Source: Capnocytophaga granulosa ATCC 51502
GTDB taxonomy: Bacteria > Bacteroidota > Bacteroidia > Flavobacteriales > Flavobacteriaceae
Direction: 5' to 3'
Assembly (NCBI RefSeq): GCF_000411115.1
Contig: NZ_KE150253.1
Location: 372,001-436,000, forward strand
Length of the DNA: 64,000 nt
Below the pieces are notes generated by a model. It had not been told where the DNA came from. It was given only the letters and a program-made list of their open reading frames with translations, and did not search any database. This document shows, one piece after another, positions 53,178 to 60,322 of this stretch. Position numbers and translations under genes: made by a program. The stretch's first letter is position 1. Every line of letters begins with the position of its first letter.

Positions 53178-53837
53178 TTATAAATAGTTTCTTAATATAC
53201 GTTGGATAGTTTGTGTAAAAAATTTATCATCGGTAGGATCACCAATTGCATCAAATTTCCATTCATCATTTCTTTTATAAAGTTTTCCTAGAATAAGAGC
53301 TCTTTTCCCAGCAAAAGAGGGTTCAGCAGACACATTATATGAAGCAAATACAGATCTTACTCGATCAGGAGTTCCTTCAAACATACGTATCTTAGCATAA
53401 GGGATTTGTGAAAAATCTTCACTTCCTACATTATTAAGAAAGAAAAAGATTTTAGAAACTTTCTTAGCTACTTTATTAAGATCTACAGTGATAATTTCAT
53501 TATCAAGTTCATCATCTCCTCCTTTATCTCCCTCTAAATCATCACCTGTATGATGGAGAGCACCATCAAGAGTAGTTAGTTTACCCTTAGGAAATCCAAG
53601 ATTGCGAAGAACACTCTCACTATATAAGGGGGAGTATAGATGGTCACAAAAATTATTATTTTCATCAATAACTATACAGCTGAGATCTAAATCTACATTT
53701 TTAGTATTTTTTATCAAACCAAACAGGGATTTATTTTCAATAGCTCCCCAATTGGCTCCGACACAAAAACTCTGTAATCTTTCTCCTGTATCTTTTCTTA
53801 GGTCTATTTTTTGACCTTTTTGTAAATTAATAGCCAT
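53178..53837 (-). CDS. terD: TerD family protein (variant)
   Basis: This 219-residue TerD-fold protein starts AINLQKGQKIDLRKDTG and has NVDLDLSCIVIDENN (calcium-binding acidic strand) and the second acidic pair GDDLEGDKGGDDE. Its C-terminus differs from the other two TerD proteins: FVASYNVSAEPSFAGKRALILGKLYKRNDEWKFDAIGDPTDDKFF. TerD domains bind two Ca2+ per molecule and are thought to form stress-sensing complexes at the membrane side of the cytoplasm. Confidence 0.9.
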   Translation of the reverse strand: MAINLQKGQKIDLRKDTGERLQSFCVGANWGAIENKSLFGLIKNTKNVDLDLSCIVIDENNNFCDHLYSPLYSESVLRNLGFPKGKLTTLDGALHHTGDDLEGDKGGDDELDNEIITVDLNKVAKKVSKIFFFLNNVGSEDFSQIPYAKIRMFEGTPDRVRSVFASYNVSAEPSFAGKRALILGKLYKRNDEWKFDAIGDPTDDKFFTQTIQRILRNYL

Positions 53838-53850
53838 ATCTAATTTGTTT

Positions 53851-54405
53851 TTAGTTATATTTATTTAAATAATCTTGTAATCCTCCTTTCATACCCATAC
53901 CTACGGCTTCAAATTTCCATTCTCCATTGTGTTTGTAAATACGGCCAAATTCTACAGCAGTTTCTATAGAAAAATCTTCTTCAAGTTCGTATTTTAATAA
54001 CTCTTCACCACTATCAGTACTAAAGATTCGTATAAAAGAGTTACGCACTTGTCCAAAATTTTGTCCGCGTGTATCAGCTTCATGGATTGTAACAACAATA
54101 CATATTTCGCAGGCTTGACTTTCAATCTTTGATAGGTCAACGATAATTTGTTCATCATCACCTTCACCATCTCCAGTACGATTATCCCCTGTATGTATAA
54201 CAGCTTCATTAGGAGATTTTAAATTATTATAGAAAATAAAATGCTTATCTGAAAGAATTTTTTTATTTTCACCTAAGATAAAAGCAGAGGCATCTAAGTC
54301 AAACTCACTTCCTGTAGAGTTGCTGTTGGTATCCCAGCCTAATCCTATAGTAAATTTGGGAGCTTTGATACTCTCTCTTTGTCCTTTTTGTAAGTTTATA
54401 GCCAT
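53851..54405 (-). CDS. terD: TerD family protein
   Basis: This 184-residue TerD has SEFDLDASAFILGENKK, HTGDNRTGDGEGDDEQ, and the ending FGRIYKHNGEWKFEAVGMG. The acidic clusters fit the two calcium sites of the fold. It is the second gene of the operon, and its start is clear from the shared MAINLQKGQ opening. There is strong similarity to the neighbouring TerD at 54415. Confidence 0.93.
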   Translation of the reverse strand: MAINLQKGQRESIKAPKFTIGLGWDTNSNSTGSEFDLDASAFILGENKKILSDKHFIFYNNLKSPNEAVIHTGDNRTGDGEGDDEQIIVDLSKIESQACEICIVVTIHEADTRGQNFGQVRNSFIRIFSTDSGEELLKYELEEDFSIETAVEFGRIYKHNGEWKFEAVGMGMKGGLQDYLNKYN

Positions 54406-54414
54406 AGTTTTGGA

Positions 54415-54990
54415 TTATTTAATAATCTGTCCTTTATAATATTTAGACAAGAAGAAAGCTAAATCTTCTTTATAACCAATACCTGAAGCTTCGAATTTCC
54501 ATTTGCCATTGTGTTTGTATAAACGGCCGAATTCTACAGCGGTTTCTATGGAAAAATCCTCTCCTAATTCATACTTAGCGACTTCTTGCCCAGTAGTGTT
54601 ATCTACAATACGTATATAAGAATTGCGTACTTGTCCATAATTTTGTTTACGAGCTTGTGCTTCATGAATAGTGACAACAAAGAGAATTTCTTGAATACGA
54701 TTGTCTACCTTAGATAGATCAATTTCAATACTTTCATCATCCCCTTCTTCACTATTTCCTCCTGTAGGATCATCTCCGGTATGATGTAAAGCGCCATCAG
54801 GAGAATCTGTGTTGTTATAAAAGACAAAGAAAGCTTCTGCAGGCATCAGCCTTCTGTTATCAATCATAAAAGCAGAGGCATCCAAGTCAAAATCATATCC
54901 TGTTCCTTCATTAGGATCCCAACCTAAACCAATGGTCATACTTTGTAAACCTATATCGATTTTCTGACCTTTTTGTAAATTAATAGCCAT
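54415..54990 (-). CDS. terD: TerD family protein
   Basis: This 191-residue TerD is the first gene of the eight-gene Ter operon. It has GYDFDLDASAFMIDNRR and the acidic HHTGDDPTGGNSEEGDDESI, then FGRLYKHNGKWKFEASGIG. It differs from the next TerD mainly in loops. A -7 box at 55017 drives it, facing an XRE regulator gene, whose product may control it (inference). TerD proteins are calcium-binding and give tolerance to tellurite, phage or other stress in known systems. Confidence 0.93.
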   Translation of the reverse strand: MAINLQKGQKIDIGLQSMTIGLGWDPNEGTGYDFDLDASAFMIDNRRLMPAEAFFVFYNNTDSPDGALHHTGDDPTGGNSEEGDDESIEIDLSKVDNRIQEILFVVTIHEAQARKQNYGQVRNSYIRIVDNTTGQEVAKYELGEDFSIETAVEFGRLYKHNGKWKFEASGIGYKEDLAFFLSKYYKGQIIK

Positions 54991-55016
54991 AAAAATTTTA
55001 TTTGATTTTTAAAGTA

Positions 55017-55024
55017 CAAAGTTA
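55017..55024 (-). promoter_or_regulatory. -7 box of the Ter operon
   Basis: The minus strand reads TAACTTTG, 27 bases before the TerD ATG. Confidence 0.6.
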
Positions 55025-55089
55025 AAACATTTAACAGTTTGTTGAGTAAACTTTTCTGATATAATTTTTACTTTTTCGTTATTTTTTTA

Positions 55090-55097
55090 TACTTTTG
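55090..55097 (+). promoter_or_regulatory. -7 box of the divergent XRE gene
   Basis: TACTTTTG fits TAnnTTTG, 27 bases before the ATG at 55124. The two divergent -7 boxes are ~65 bases apart, so shared operators are possible. Confidence 0.6.
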
Positions 55098-55123
55098 CGG
55101 TCGGAAAATTAACCTTAGGTATT

Positions 55124-55501
55124 ATGGAAATAGAAAAAGTAATTAACAAAATTGTGCAAGGGAGATTAAGGAAAGGATATTCCTATGAGAATATGGCGGA
55201 AGAACTACATCTTTCCGTACCTGCATATCGAAAATTGGAGATAGGGGAGACAAAATTATCTGTAGAGCGACTTTTTCAAATATCAGTCATTTTGGAAATG
55301 CCTCTGAGTGAATTGTTGGATATTGATGACGAACGTATGGTGCAGAATAATTATCATAATGATACAGTCTATCAACAAAAAATAGAGCATTTTTATCAGG
55401 AAAATAAGGAAATAACAGAACAACTCATTAGGGCTAAAGATGAACTTATTCTTCAGTTACAGAAAGAAGTAGAGTTTCTAAAGAGTAAAATCTTATCGTA
55501 G
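55124..55501 (+). CDS. XRE family transcriptional regulator
   Basis: This 125-residue protein has an N-terminal helix-turn-helix: GRLRKGYSYENMAEELHLSV with recognition helix AYRKLEIGETKLSVERL, residues ~12-55. The second half is a coiled coil (residues ~85-125: ENKEITEQLIRAKDELILQL), probably for dimerisation. It is divergent from the Ter operon and may repress it (inference). Cytoplasmic. Confidence 0.85.
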   Translation: MEIEKVINKIVQGRLRKGYSYENMAEELHLSVPAYRKLEIGETKLSVERLFQISVILEMPLSELLDIDDERMVQNNYHNDTVYQQKIEHFYQENKEITEQLIRAKDELILQLQKEVEFLKSKILS

Positions 55502-55523
55502 CACAGCTTATAGGGGACTTGAT

Positions 55524-55940
55524 TTATTTTGCCATGATTTCTAAGAACTGTTGGGGAGAGAGTACAGAGAGGTCTTCTACAGCAAAGTCTTTGAGATTGC
55601 GAGTGATGAGCAAGGGGATATGGTGTTCTTTGGCGGTAAAATATTGAAAAGCGTCTTCTAAATCCTTGAAAGAGGATTGATGAGCTAAGAAGATGATATT
55701 CTCGTCAAAAGGAAGAATATCTGTAATGTCATAAATATATTCTAATAAATGTTTAGAATGTTCTTTAGTAAATTTCTTTTGGAGCAGATAATAGATGGTG
55801 TTAATAGATATAGCAGAAATAAAAATATCTATATTTCTACTTTTACTATAGTTGAATAATCTTTTTGCATCTAAGAAAAAACCTCTTCGCTGGAAGAGTA
55901 AATCTAATAGAATATTAGTATCTACAAATATTTTTTTCAT
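55524..55940 (-). CDS. PIN domain toxin (VapC-like)
   Basis: This 138-residue PIN nuclease has the first acidic site in FVDTNILLDLLF, then SAISINTIYYLL and the second acidic region DLEDAFQYFTAKEHHIPLLITRNLKDF. The fold is that of RNA-cutting VapC toxins. The start overlaps the upstream small gene by 4 bases (ATGA), as in toxin-antitoxin pairs. It converges on the XRE gene. Confidence 0.88.
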   Translation of the reverse strand: MKKIFVDTNILLDLLFQRRGFFLDAKRLFNYSKSRNIDIFISAISINTIYYLLQKKFTKEHSKHLLEYIYDITDILPFDENIIFLAHQSSFKDLEDAFQYFTAKEHHIPLLITRNLKDFAVEDLSVLSPQQFLEIMAK

Positions 55941-56137
55941 CCTAATGAATAGTATTTTTCTAAAATAACATCTGTAAAATCTTCTTTATCAGTATCTTTT
56001 TTTTCAAAAACCTCTTCAGAAAGAACTCCTATAAGAGCATCTAAAGCTTTGTCAAAGTCACCTTTTTCTCTTTTTTCGTTAGTATAGTTTTGTGCCTTTT
56101 CAACTATAACAGGATCTATGTCTATAGTGTATTGCAT
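55937..56137 (-). CDS. putative antitoxin of the PIN toxin
   Basis: This 66-residue protein starts MQYTIDIDPVIVEKAQNYTN, a ribbon-helix-helix-like antitoxin opening, and ends in an acidic tail (KKDTDKEDFTDVILEKYYSLG) suited to wrapping the toxin. Its position upstream of the PIN gene with a 4-base overlap supports the role. A -7 box at 56172 precedes it. Confidence 0.8.
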   Translation of the reverse strand: MQYTIDIDPVIVEKAQNYTNEKREKGDFDKALDALIGVLSEEVFEKKDTDKEDFTDVILEKYYSLG

Positions 56138-56171
56138 GATTGTCAGTTTTTAGTGGTTAGTAATATGGGTG

Positions 56172-56179
56172 CAAATATA
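56172..56179 (-). promoter_or_regulatory. -7 box of the PIN toxin-antitoxin operon
   Basis: The minus strand reads TATATTTG, 35 bases before the antitoxin start. Confidence 0.55.
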
Positions 56180-56184
56180 CGATT

Positions 56185-56625
56185 TTAATCATCATCACCC
56201 CACCAGTGTCCATGACTAGATTCACTATGATGATTCTCAGAAGTATTGTTCTGGTTATAGTCAATAAATTTTTTGATAGAAATCCCTGTGGCAGCTACAG
56301 AAGCCAATAGAGAAAGAATAAGTATTCCCTTAGCTAAGCCATAGATAAAAGCAAAATATAGCCCTACTCCCGATAATAAAATGACTACAGCCCCTCCTAC
56401 AAAAGCTATTTCTCCTAAGAAAGGCAATAGAGAGGCTACAAAAACAAATAAAGCTAATATCCCTACGATAACCCCTAAGAGCGCTACAAGGGTTTTCTTC
56501 GTGCCTTGAGCACGAGAAGGGGTAAGCTGTTTTTCCACGTATTTGTTGAAGTCTATGCCTTTTTCCTGCGCATAGAGCTGTGCTTTCTGGAAAATAATAG
56601 GATCTATGTCAATAGTATACTGCAT
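56185..56625 (-). CDS. membrane protein with antitoxin-like N-terminus
   Basis: This 146-residue protein begins MQYTIDIDPIIFQKAQLYAQ, almost identical to the adjacent antitoxin, even in DNA. After residue ~35 it switches to three hydrophobic segments (about 45-65, 72-92, 95-115) and ends in a His/Asp-rich tail (ENHHSESSHGHWWGDDD). It looks like an antitoxin DNA- or toxin-binding segment fused to a membrane domain. The tail could bind metal. No such family is known to me. Confidence 0.75.
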   Translation of the reverse strand: MQYTIDIDPIIFQKAQLYAQEKGIDFNKYVEKQLTPSRAQGTKKTLVALLGVIVGILALFVFVASLLPFLGEIAFVGGAVVILLSGVGLYFAFIYGLAKGILILSLLASVAATGISIKKFIDYNQNNTSENHHSESSHGHWWGDDD

Positions 56626-56645
56626 ATTTGTAAGTATTTGTGGGG

Positions 56646-56653
56646 CAAATATA
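56646..56653 (-). promoter_or_regulatory. -7 box of the antitoxin-like membrane protein gene
   Basis: The minus strand reads TATATTTG, 21 bases before the start. Confidence 0.55.
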
Positions 56654-56687
56654 CAACTTTTTCAGGAAATATAATAGCAAATGATTC

Positions 56688-57362
56688 TTATTTCATTTCA
56701 GATTCACTGCGAATACCTTTTTCATCTATTTGGCAACACCATTTCACATAGGGATAGTGTCCTGTTTTGTTTGCTGTTACATAGCCACTGGCAATGAGGT
56801 CATCACGGTTACCCTTGTCGTCTCCGTCGTCCATATAGATATTTACCCTCAGCCCCTCATACAAGGGTATAGGCTCTCCACATACATTTTCTCGCTCATC
56901 TTTTTGAGAAAACAGTACTAAATCATGCGCCATTAGTTCGTTGAAATCTACAGAAAAGAGCAGACGACTGTCTGTCTTTTCCCATAAGTTCTTTACAAAG
57001 GCGTAAGCTACTTCATTCTCAGGTTTTATCTGTTGGAGTGTAGTGGGCAGATACCAGCCACGACCGCCTATTTTTAGGTTGTCATAGTAGGCAAGCGGCT
57101 TTACCCGACAGCCATGGGTGAACCAGTGTAAGGGGTGCTTTTCATAATCCCGCAACAAGCGAGGTGTATCCTCCACTGCTGCCAAGGCTACTACTTGCGC
57201 CCCATAGCGTACCAATACCAAATCACCTACAAGGAGTTTGCCAAAGGTTTGTACTGCCTTCCCCGAGCAACCTATATAGCCTGTGGCGACGATATGGCGG
57301 GTGTCTTCGGCTGTCCAAGTAGTAGCCCTCGTGGGGTGTAGTTGCATATGCCAGAGATTCAT
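56688..57362 (-). CDS. hypothetical protein, EVE/PUA-like N-terminus
   Basis: This 224-residue protein has an N-terminal half resembling EVE/PUA-type domains (LWHMQLHPTRATTWTAEDT ... FGKLLVGDLVLVRYGAQVV, then HWFTHGCRVKPLAYYDN), a fold that reads modified bases. The second half (VDFNELMAHDLVLFSQKDE; YEGLRVNIYMDDGDDKGNRD) is unknown to me. It overlaps the upstream AlkD-like gene by 4 bases, so the two are co-translated; a joint role in handling modified or damaged nucleic acid is plausible but unproven. Confidence 0.6.
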   Translation of the reverse strand: MNLWHMQLHPTRATTWTAEDTRHIVATGYIGCSGKAVQTFGKLLVGDLVLVRYGAQVVALAAVEDTPRLLRDYEKHPLHWFTHGCRVKPLAYYDNLKIGGRGWYLPTTLQQIKPENEVAYAFVKNLWEKTDSRLLFSVDFNELMAHDLVLFSQKDERENVCGEPIPLYEGLRVNIYMDDGDDKGNRDDLIASGYVTANKTGHYPYVKWCCQIDEKGIRSESEMK

Positions 57363-58060
57363 AAGGTGGGGAGTTTATATTGAAGTAAAAAATCCTTCAC
57401 CTCCTCGCTTATCCTCCTGCTTTCGCGGGCTTTTTGGATGGTTTTGTTCTGGACAAAGGGGGAGAGGGTTTGGCTTTGGATAAGGGGCAGGGTCGCTTCG
57501 TACTGCTTGGCCAAGGCAGTGGCCAAATACCAAGCAATCATCATATTGACATAATATTCGTCTGACTGGATACTGGCGACAAGGGAGAGCATTTCGCTCT
57601 CAAAGTAGTCATCTAAATAATTGGACAACAGCAGCCCTATGCCATAGCGAATGGTGTAGGGCTGTGAGCTTTTGAGCCACTGGAGGATATGGGTATAGGT
57701 CTCTTTGGGATGCTTTAGAAAGAGCTTAGGAGAAAAGGTATCACACACCGCCCAATTGTCTATATAGGGTAGAAAGGCTTCGGTATAGGCGATGGCCTGG
57801 TCGAAGGCTTTGACTTGTTCTATAAGAAAGCCATGTAATAGGTTTTCCTCATGGTAGTAGTGGGGAAGTGAGTTGAGGAACAGCGCTACGGCTTCGGGCT
57901 GTTGCTTAGCGAGGTTCTTGGCCTCTTTGCGTAGTGCAGGCAGGCGTACCCCGATGATACGCTCACGGGAGAGGGTAGGGATGAGCTTATGGGTAAAATC
58001 GCCATAGGGGACATCTTGCAAGGCAAATAGCAAGGAGGTAAAGCAGCTGTCTTGTGGCAT
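57359..58060 (-). CDS. DNA alkylation repair protein (AlkD-like)
   Basis: About 233 residues of HEAT-like helices with the AlkD family marks: GVRLPALRKEAKNLAKQQ near 40, ENLLHGFLIEQVKAF, DNWAVCDTFSPKLF and RYGIGLLLSNYLDDYF. AlkD proteins excise positively charged alkylated bases. I start at MPQDSCF (58060) because the in-frame ATG at 58087 lies inside a -7 box. It is coupled to the EVE-like gene downstream. Confidence 0.87.
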   Translation of the reverse strand: MPQDSCFTSLLFALQDVPYGDFTHKLIPTLSRERIIGVRLPALRKEAKNLAKQQPEAVALFLNSLPHYYHEENLLHGFLIEQVKAFDQAIAYTEAFLPYIDNWAVCDTFSPKLFLKHPKETYTHILQWLKSSQPYTIRYGIGLLLSNYLDDYFESEMLSLVASIQSDEYYVNMMIAWYLATALAKQYEATLPLIQSQTLSPFVQNKTIQKARESRRISEEVKDFLLQYKLPTL

Positions 58061-58084
58061 GAAAGGACGGTTTGTTAGAGAAGA

Positions 58085-58092
58085 CAAAGGTA
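58085..58092 (-). promoter_or_regulatory. -7 box that fixes the start of the AlkD-like gene
   Basis: The minus strand reads TACCTTTG, 24 bases before the ATG at 58060. Confidence 0.65.
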
Positions 58093-58135
58093 CAAAAAAA
58101 TAACAGTTTTTCGTCGTAATTCTCTATTAATTTCG

Positions 58136-58143
58136 TACATTTG
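58136..58143 (+). promoter_or_regulatory. -7 box of the NqrF-named gene and apbE
   Basis: TACATTTG fits TAnnTTTG, 50 bases before the ATG. Confidence 0.55.
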
Positions 58144-58193
58144 CCCTTTGATCAGTAGCCAGTAGTCAGCCCACAGTCATTAACAATAAAGAA

Positions 58194-58553
58194 ATGCCAC
58201 TAACGGAACAAGAATTACATAATTTAGCGATGAATATCGTAGGGGAGGCCCTGCAGGAGCTAGGTTGGGAGTTTCTGTTGGTCAATAGTGACCGAAAGAA
58301 GAACCCACAATTTGTCTGTATAGACCCCATGGGGAAGAAGAGTTTTATTATAGTACGCCCTATTCTGCAAGGGGACGATCCCGATGTGTATGACCCAGCC
58401 TTTATGGAAAAAGTACGCCGCAAGGCAGCGGAGCATAAGGCAGACACCTATTGGGCTGGGGTAGGACTCTATGATGTAGAGAACCCTTTGGCTCCATTGG
58501 AACAGGGTAAGTCCTACCAAGTTGATTTTAGAGGATTATTAAAGATTGAATAA
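58194..58553 (+). CDS. small flavobacterial protein often named Na+-NQR subunit F
   Basis: This 119-residue protein (TEQELHNLAMNIVGEALQELG, KKNPQFVCIDPMGKKSFIIV, ADTYWAGVGLYDVE) belongs to a small family that annotations of flavobacteria call Na+-translocating NADH-quinone reductase subunit F, as I recall. It has neither the 2Fe-2S cysteine cluster nor the FAD/NADH domains of true NqrF, so the name is probably misleading. The stop touches the apbE start (TAAATG), so the pair forms one unit; ApbE attaches FMN to NQR subunits, which may explain the name. Confidence 0.7.
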   Translation: MPLTEQELHNLAMNIVGEALQELGWEFLLVNSDRKKNPQFVCIDPMGKKSFIIVRPILQGDDPDVYDPAFMEKVRRKAAEHKADTYWAGVGLYDVENPLAPLEQGKSYQVDFRGLLKIE

Positions 58554-59579
58554 ATGAAATACCTATACATCTTATTTGCAGCGGTTCTCGCCGTTGCTTG
58601 TCAGCAAGTATCCAAGGAAAACGTCTATTATATAAGGGGAGAGGCACAAGGCACTACCTATGGGATTACCTATATTGCTCACCAACCAGTGGAGAAAACG
58701 GCTGTGGATTCTATACTGCGGGTGATAGACCTATCTATGTCTACCTATATAGATAACTCCTTGATTAGTAAGATAAACAAAGGCGAACGCCTGCCTATAG
58801 ATCCTCATTTTGAGAAAGTTATTTCAGCTTCTTTTGACATATATTGGCAGAGTAAAGGAGCCTTTGACCCCTCTATCGGACAGCTGATCAACGCTTGGGG
58901 CTTTGGCAAAAAGGAAAACCATACCCCTCCTACCCAAAAGCAAATAGATAGTTTGCTTGCCCTAACGGGTATGGACAAGGTACATATCAATGACACCCCC
59001 AAAGGTATTTTTATAAGAAAGGATAATCCTAATATACAGTTGAACTTCAATGCGATAGCACAGGGGTATACCTCCGATGTGATTGCCGATTATTTCCTTT
59101 CCAAGCAGATCACCAACTTTATTGTAGAGGTAGGGGGCGAGCTAGTTATTCATGGGCGAAACACCCTCAAGGGCAAGTCTTGGACGATAGGCATAGACAA
59201 TCCCTTACAAAAGCCTGATGAAGATAGGGAGATTGTTGCCACGGTGGAGCTGACCGATTGTGGGTTGGCTACTTCGGGTAATTATCGCAAGCTCTGGACG
59301 GATTCCCTAACAGGGCAGAAATATGTACATACTATCAATCCTAAGACAGGTCGTCCACAACCCAGTAACCTATTGAGTGCCACAGTTGTAGCTCCTTCGG
59401 CTATGCTGGCCGATGGCTATGCGACCACTCTTATGGCCTTGGGCGGGGTTGAGCCAGCTAAGGCATTTCTTAAAGCTCATAAGGAGCTTAGGGCGGTATT
59501 GCTCTACTCCGATGAGGCGCATAAGGGACAGATACAAAAGTATGTAACAGAGAACTTTAAGGTAGAGTTTGAAGAGTAG
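58554..59579 (+). CDS. apbE: FAD:protein FMN transferase ApbE
   Basis: This 341-residue lipoprotein has a signal ending AVLAVACQQ, consistent with a periplasmic flavin transferase. The N-terminal part has GEAQGTTYGITY and DLSMSTYIDNSLISKINKG; the core has AFDPSIGQLINAWGFG and LNFNAIAQGYTSDVIADY; the C-terminal VHTINPKTGRPQ and MLADGYATTLMALG are typical. It transfers FMN from FAD to Thr residues of NQR/RNF subunits. It follows the NqrF-named gene directly. Confidence 0.95.
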   Translation: MKYLYILFAAVLAVACQQVSKENVYYIRGEAQGTTYGITYIAHQPVEKTAVDSILRVIDLSMSTYIDNSLISKINKGERLPIDPHFEKVISASFDIYWQSKGAFDPSIGQLINAWGFGKKENHTPPTQKQIDSLLALTGMDKVHINDTPKGIFIRKDNPNIQLNFNAIAQGYTSDVIADYFLSKQITNFIVEVGGELVIHGRNTLKGKSWTIGIDNPLQKPDEDREIVATVELTDCGLATSGNYRKLWTDSLTGQKYVHTINPKTGRPQPSNLLSATVVAPSAMLADGYATTLMALGGVEPAKAFLKAHKELRAVLLYSDEAHKGQIQKYVTENFKVEFEE

Positions 59580-59632
59580 GCATCTGTATATTAATTTTTT
59601 GACTTTTACCTTGTTTATTCCATTTTTATTAT

Positions 59633-59640
59633 TATCTTTG
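59633..59640 (+). promoter_or_regulatory. -7 box of the YceI gene
   Basis: TATCTTTG, with TTG at 59611-59613 (19-base spacer) and the ATG 24 bases downstream. Confidence 0.7.
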
Positions 59641-59663
59641 CCCAGTGATAAATACTAATTTTT

Positions 59664-60233
59664 ATGAGGAAAATACTAAGCATTATTGCCTTATTTGTAG
59701 CTGCGGTGGCTATGGGGCAAGTCAAAAAGCTCCATCTGCAAGCTAGCAATCTCCAGTGGGAGGCTAAAAAAGTAGTAGGAGCAGGTCATAAGGGTACTCT
59801 TACCTTTAGTTCAGGGGAATTTACCTATAAGAACAACGAACTCGTTGGTGGCTCTTTTGTGGTGGATATGAACACCTTAACTGTTACTGATGAGGATATG
59901 GACGCTAAGGGAAAAGCAAAATTGGAAGGACACCTTAAGTCCGACGATTTTTTTGCGGTTAAGAAATTTCCTACTGCTACCTTGAAGCTAAAGACAGTTA
60001 CCAAGACCCAAGCAGGCTATAAGGCAGAAGGGGATCTTACCATCAAGGGAATCACCAAGCCTGTAACCGTGGAACTACTTAGAACAGCTGTTGAGGGCTT
60101 TGCCTCCACGGTGGTAATCAACCGTACGCAGTATGACATCAAGTATGGTTCAGGTAGCTTTTTCTCCAACTTAGGAGATAAGGCCATTGAGGACAATTTC
60201 ACGATTCATACCTTTGTGATGCCTACCTTCTAA
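59664..60233 (+). CDS. YceI family periplasmic protein
   Basis: This 189-residue protein has a signal peptide (SIIALFVAAVAMGQ) and the YceI lipocalin-like barrel: LQWEAKKVVGAGHKGTLTF, MNTLTVTDEDMDAKGKAKLEGHLKSDDFF and DLTIKGITKPVTVELL. YceI proteins bind isoprenoid or polyprenyl lipids. It is monocistronic, between its own promoter and a strong terminator. Confidence 0.93.
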   Translation: MRKILSIIALFVAAVAMGQVKKLHLQASNLQWEAKKVVGAGHKGTLTFSSGEFTYKNNELVGGSFVVDMNTLTVTDEDMDAKGKAKLEGHLKSDDFFAVKKFPTATLKLKTVTKTQAGYKAEGDLTIKGITKPVTVELLRTAVEGFASTVVINRTQYDIKYGSGSFFSNLGDKAIEDNFTIHTFVMPTF

Positions 60234-60269
60234 TCTGTGTTTGTGAATTTTGTGTTTTTGTTAGAGAGA

Positions 60270-60304
60270 CCTTTGGTGAAGCCTTTTTGCCAAAGGTTTT
60301 TTTA
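60270..60304 (+). terminator. rho-independent terminator of the YceI gene
   Basis: ACCTTTGG (60270-60277) pairs with CCAAAGGT (60291-60298) and is followed by a T-run. Confidence 0.8.
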
Positions 60305-60322
60305 TAAAAAGAATATACTGAG

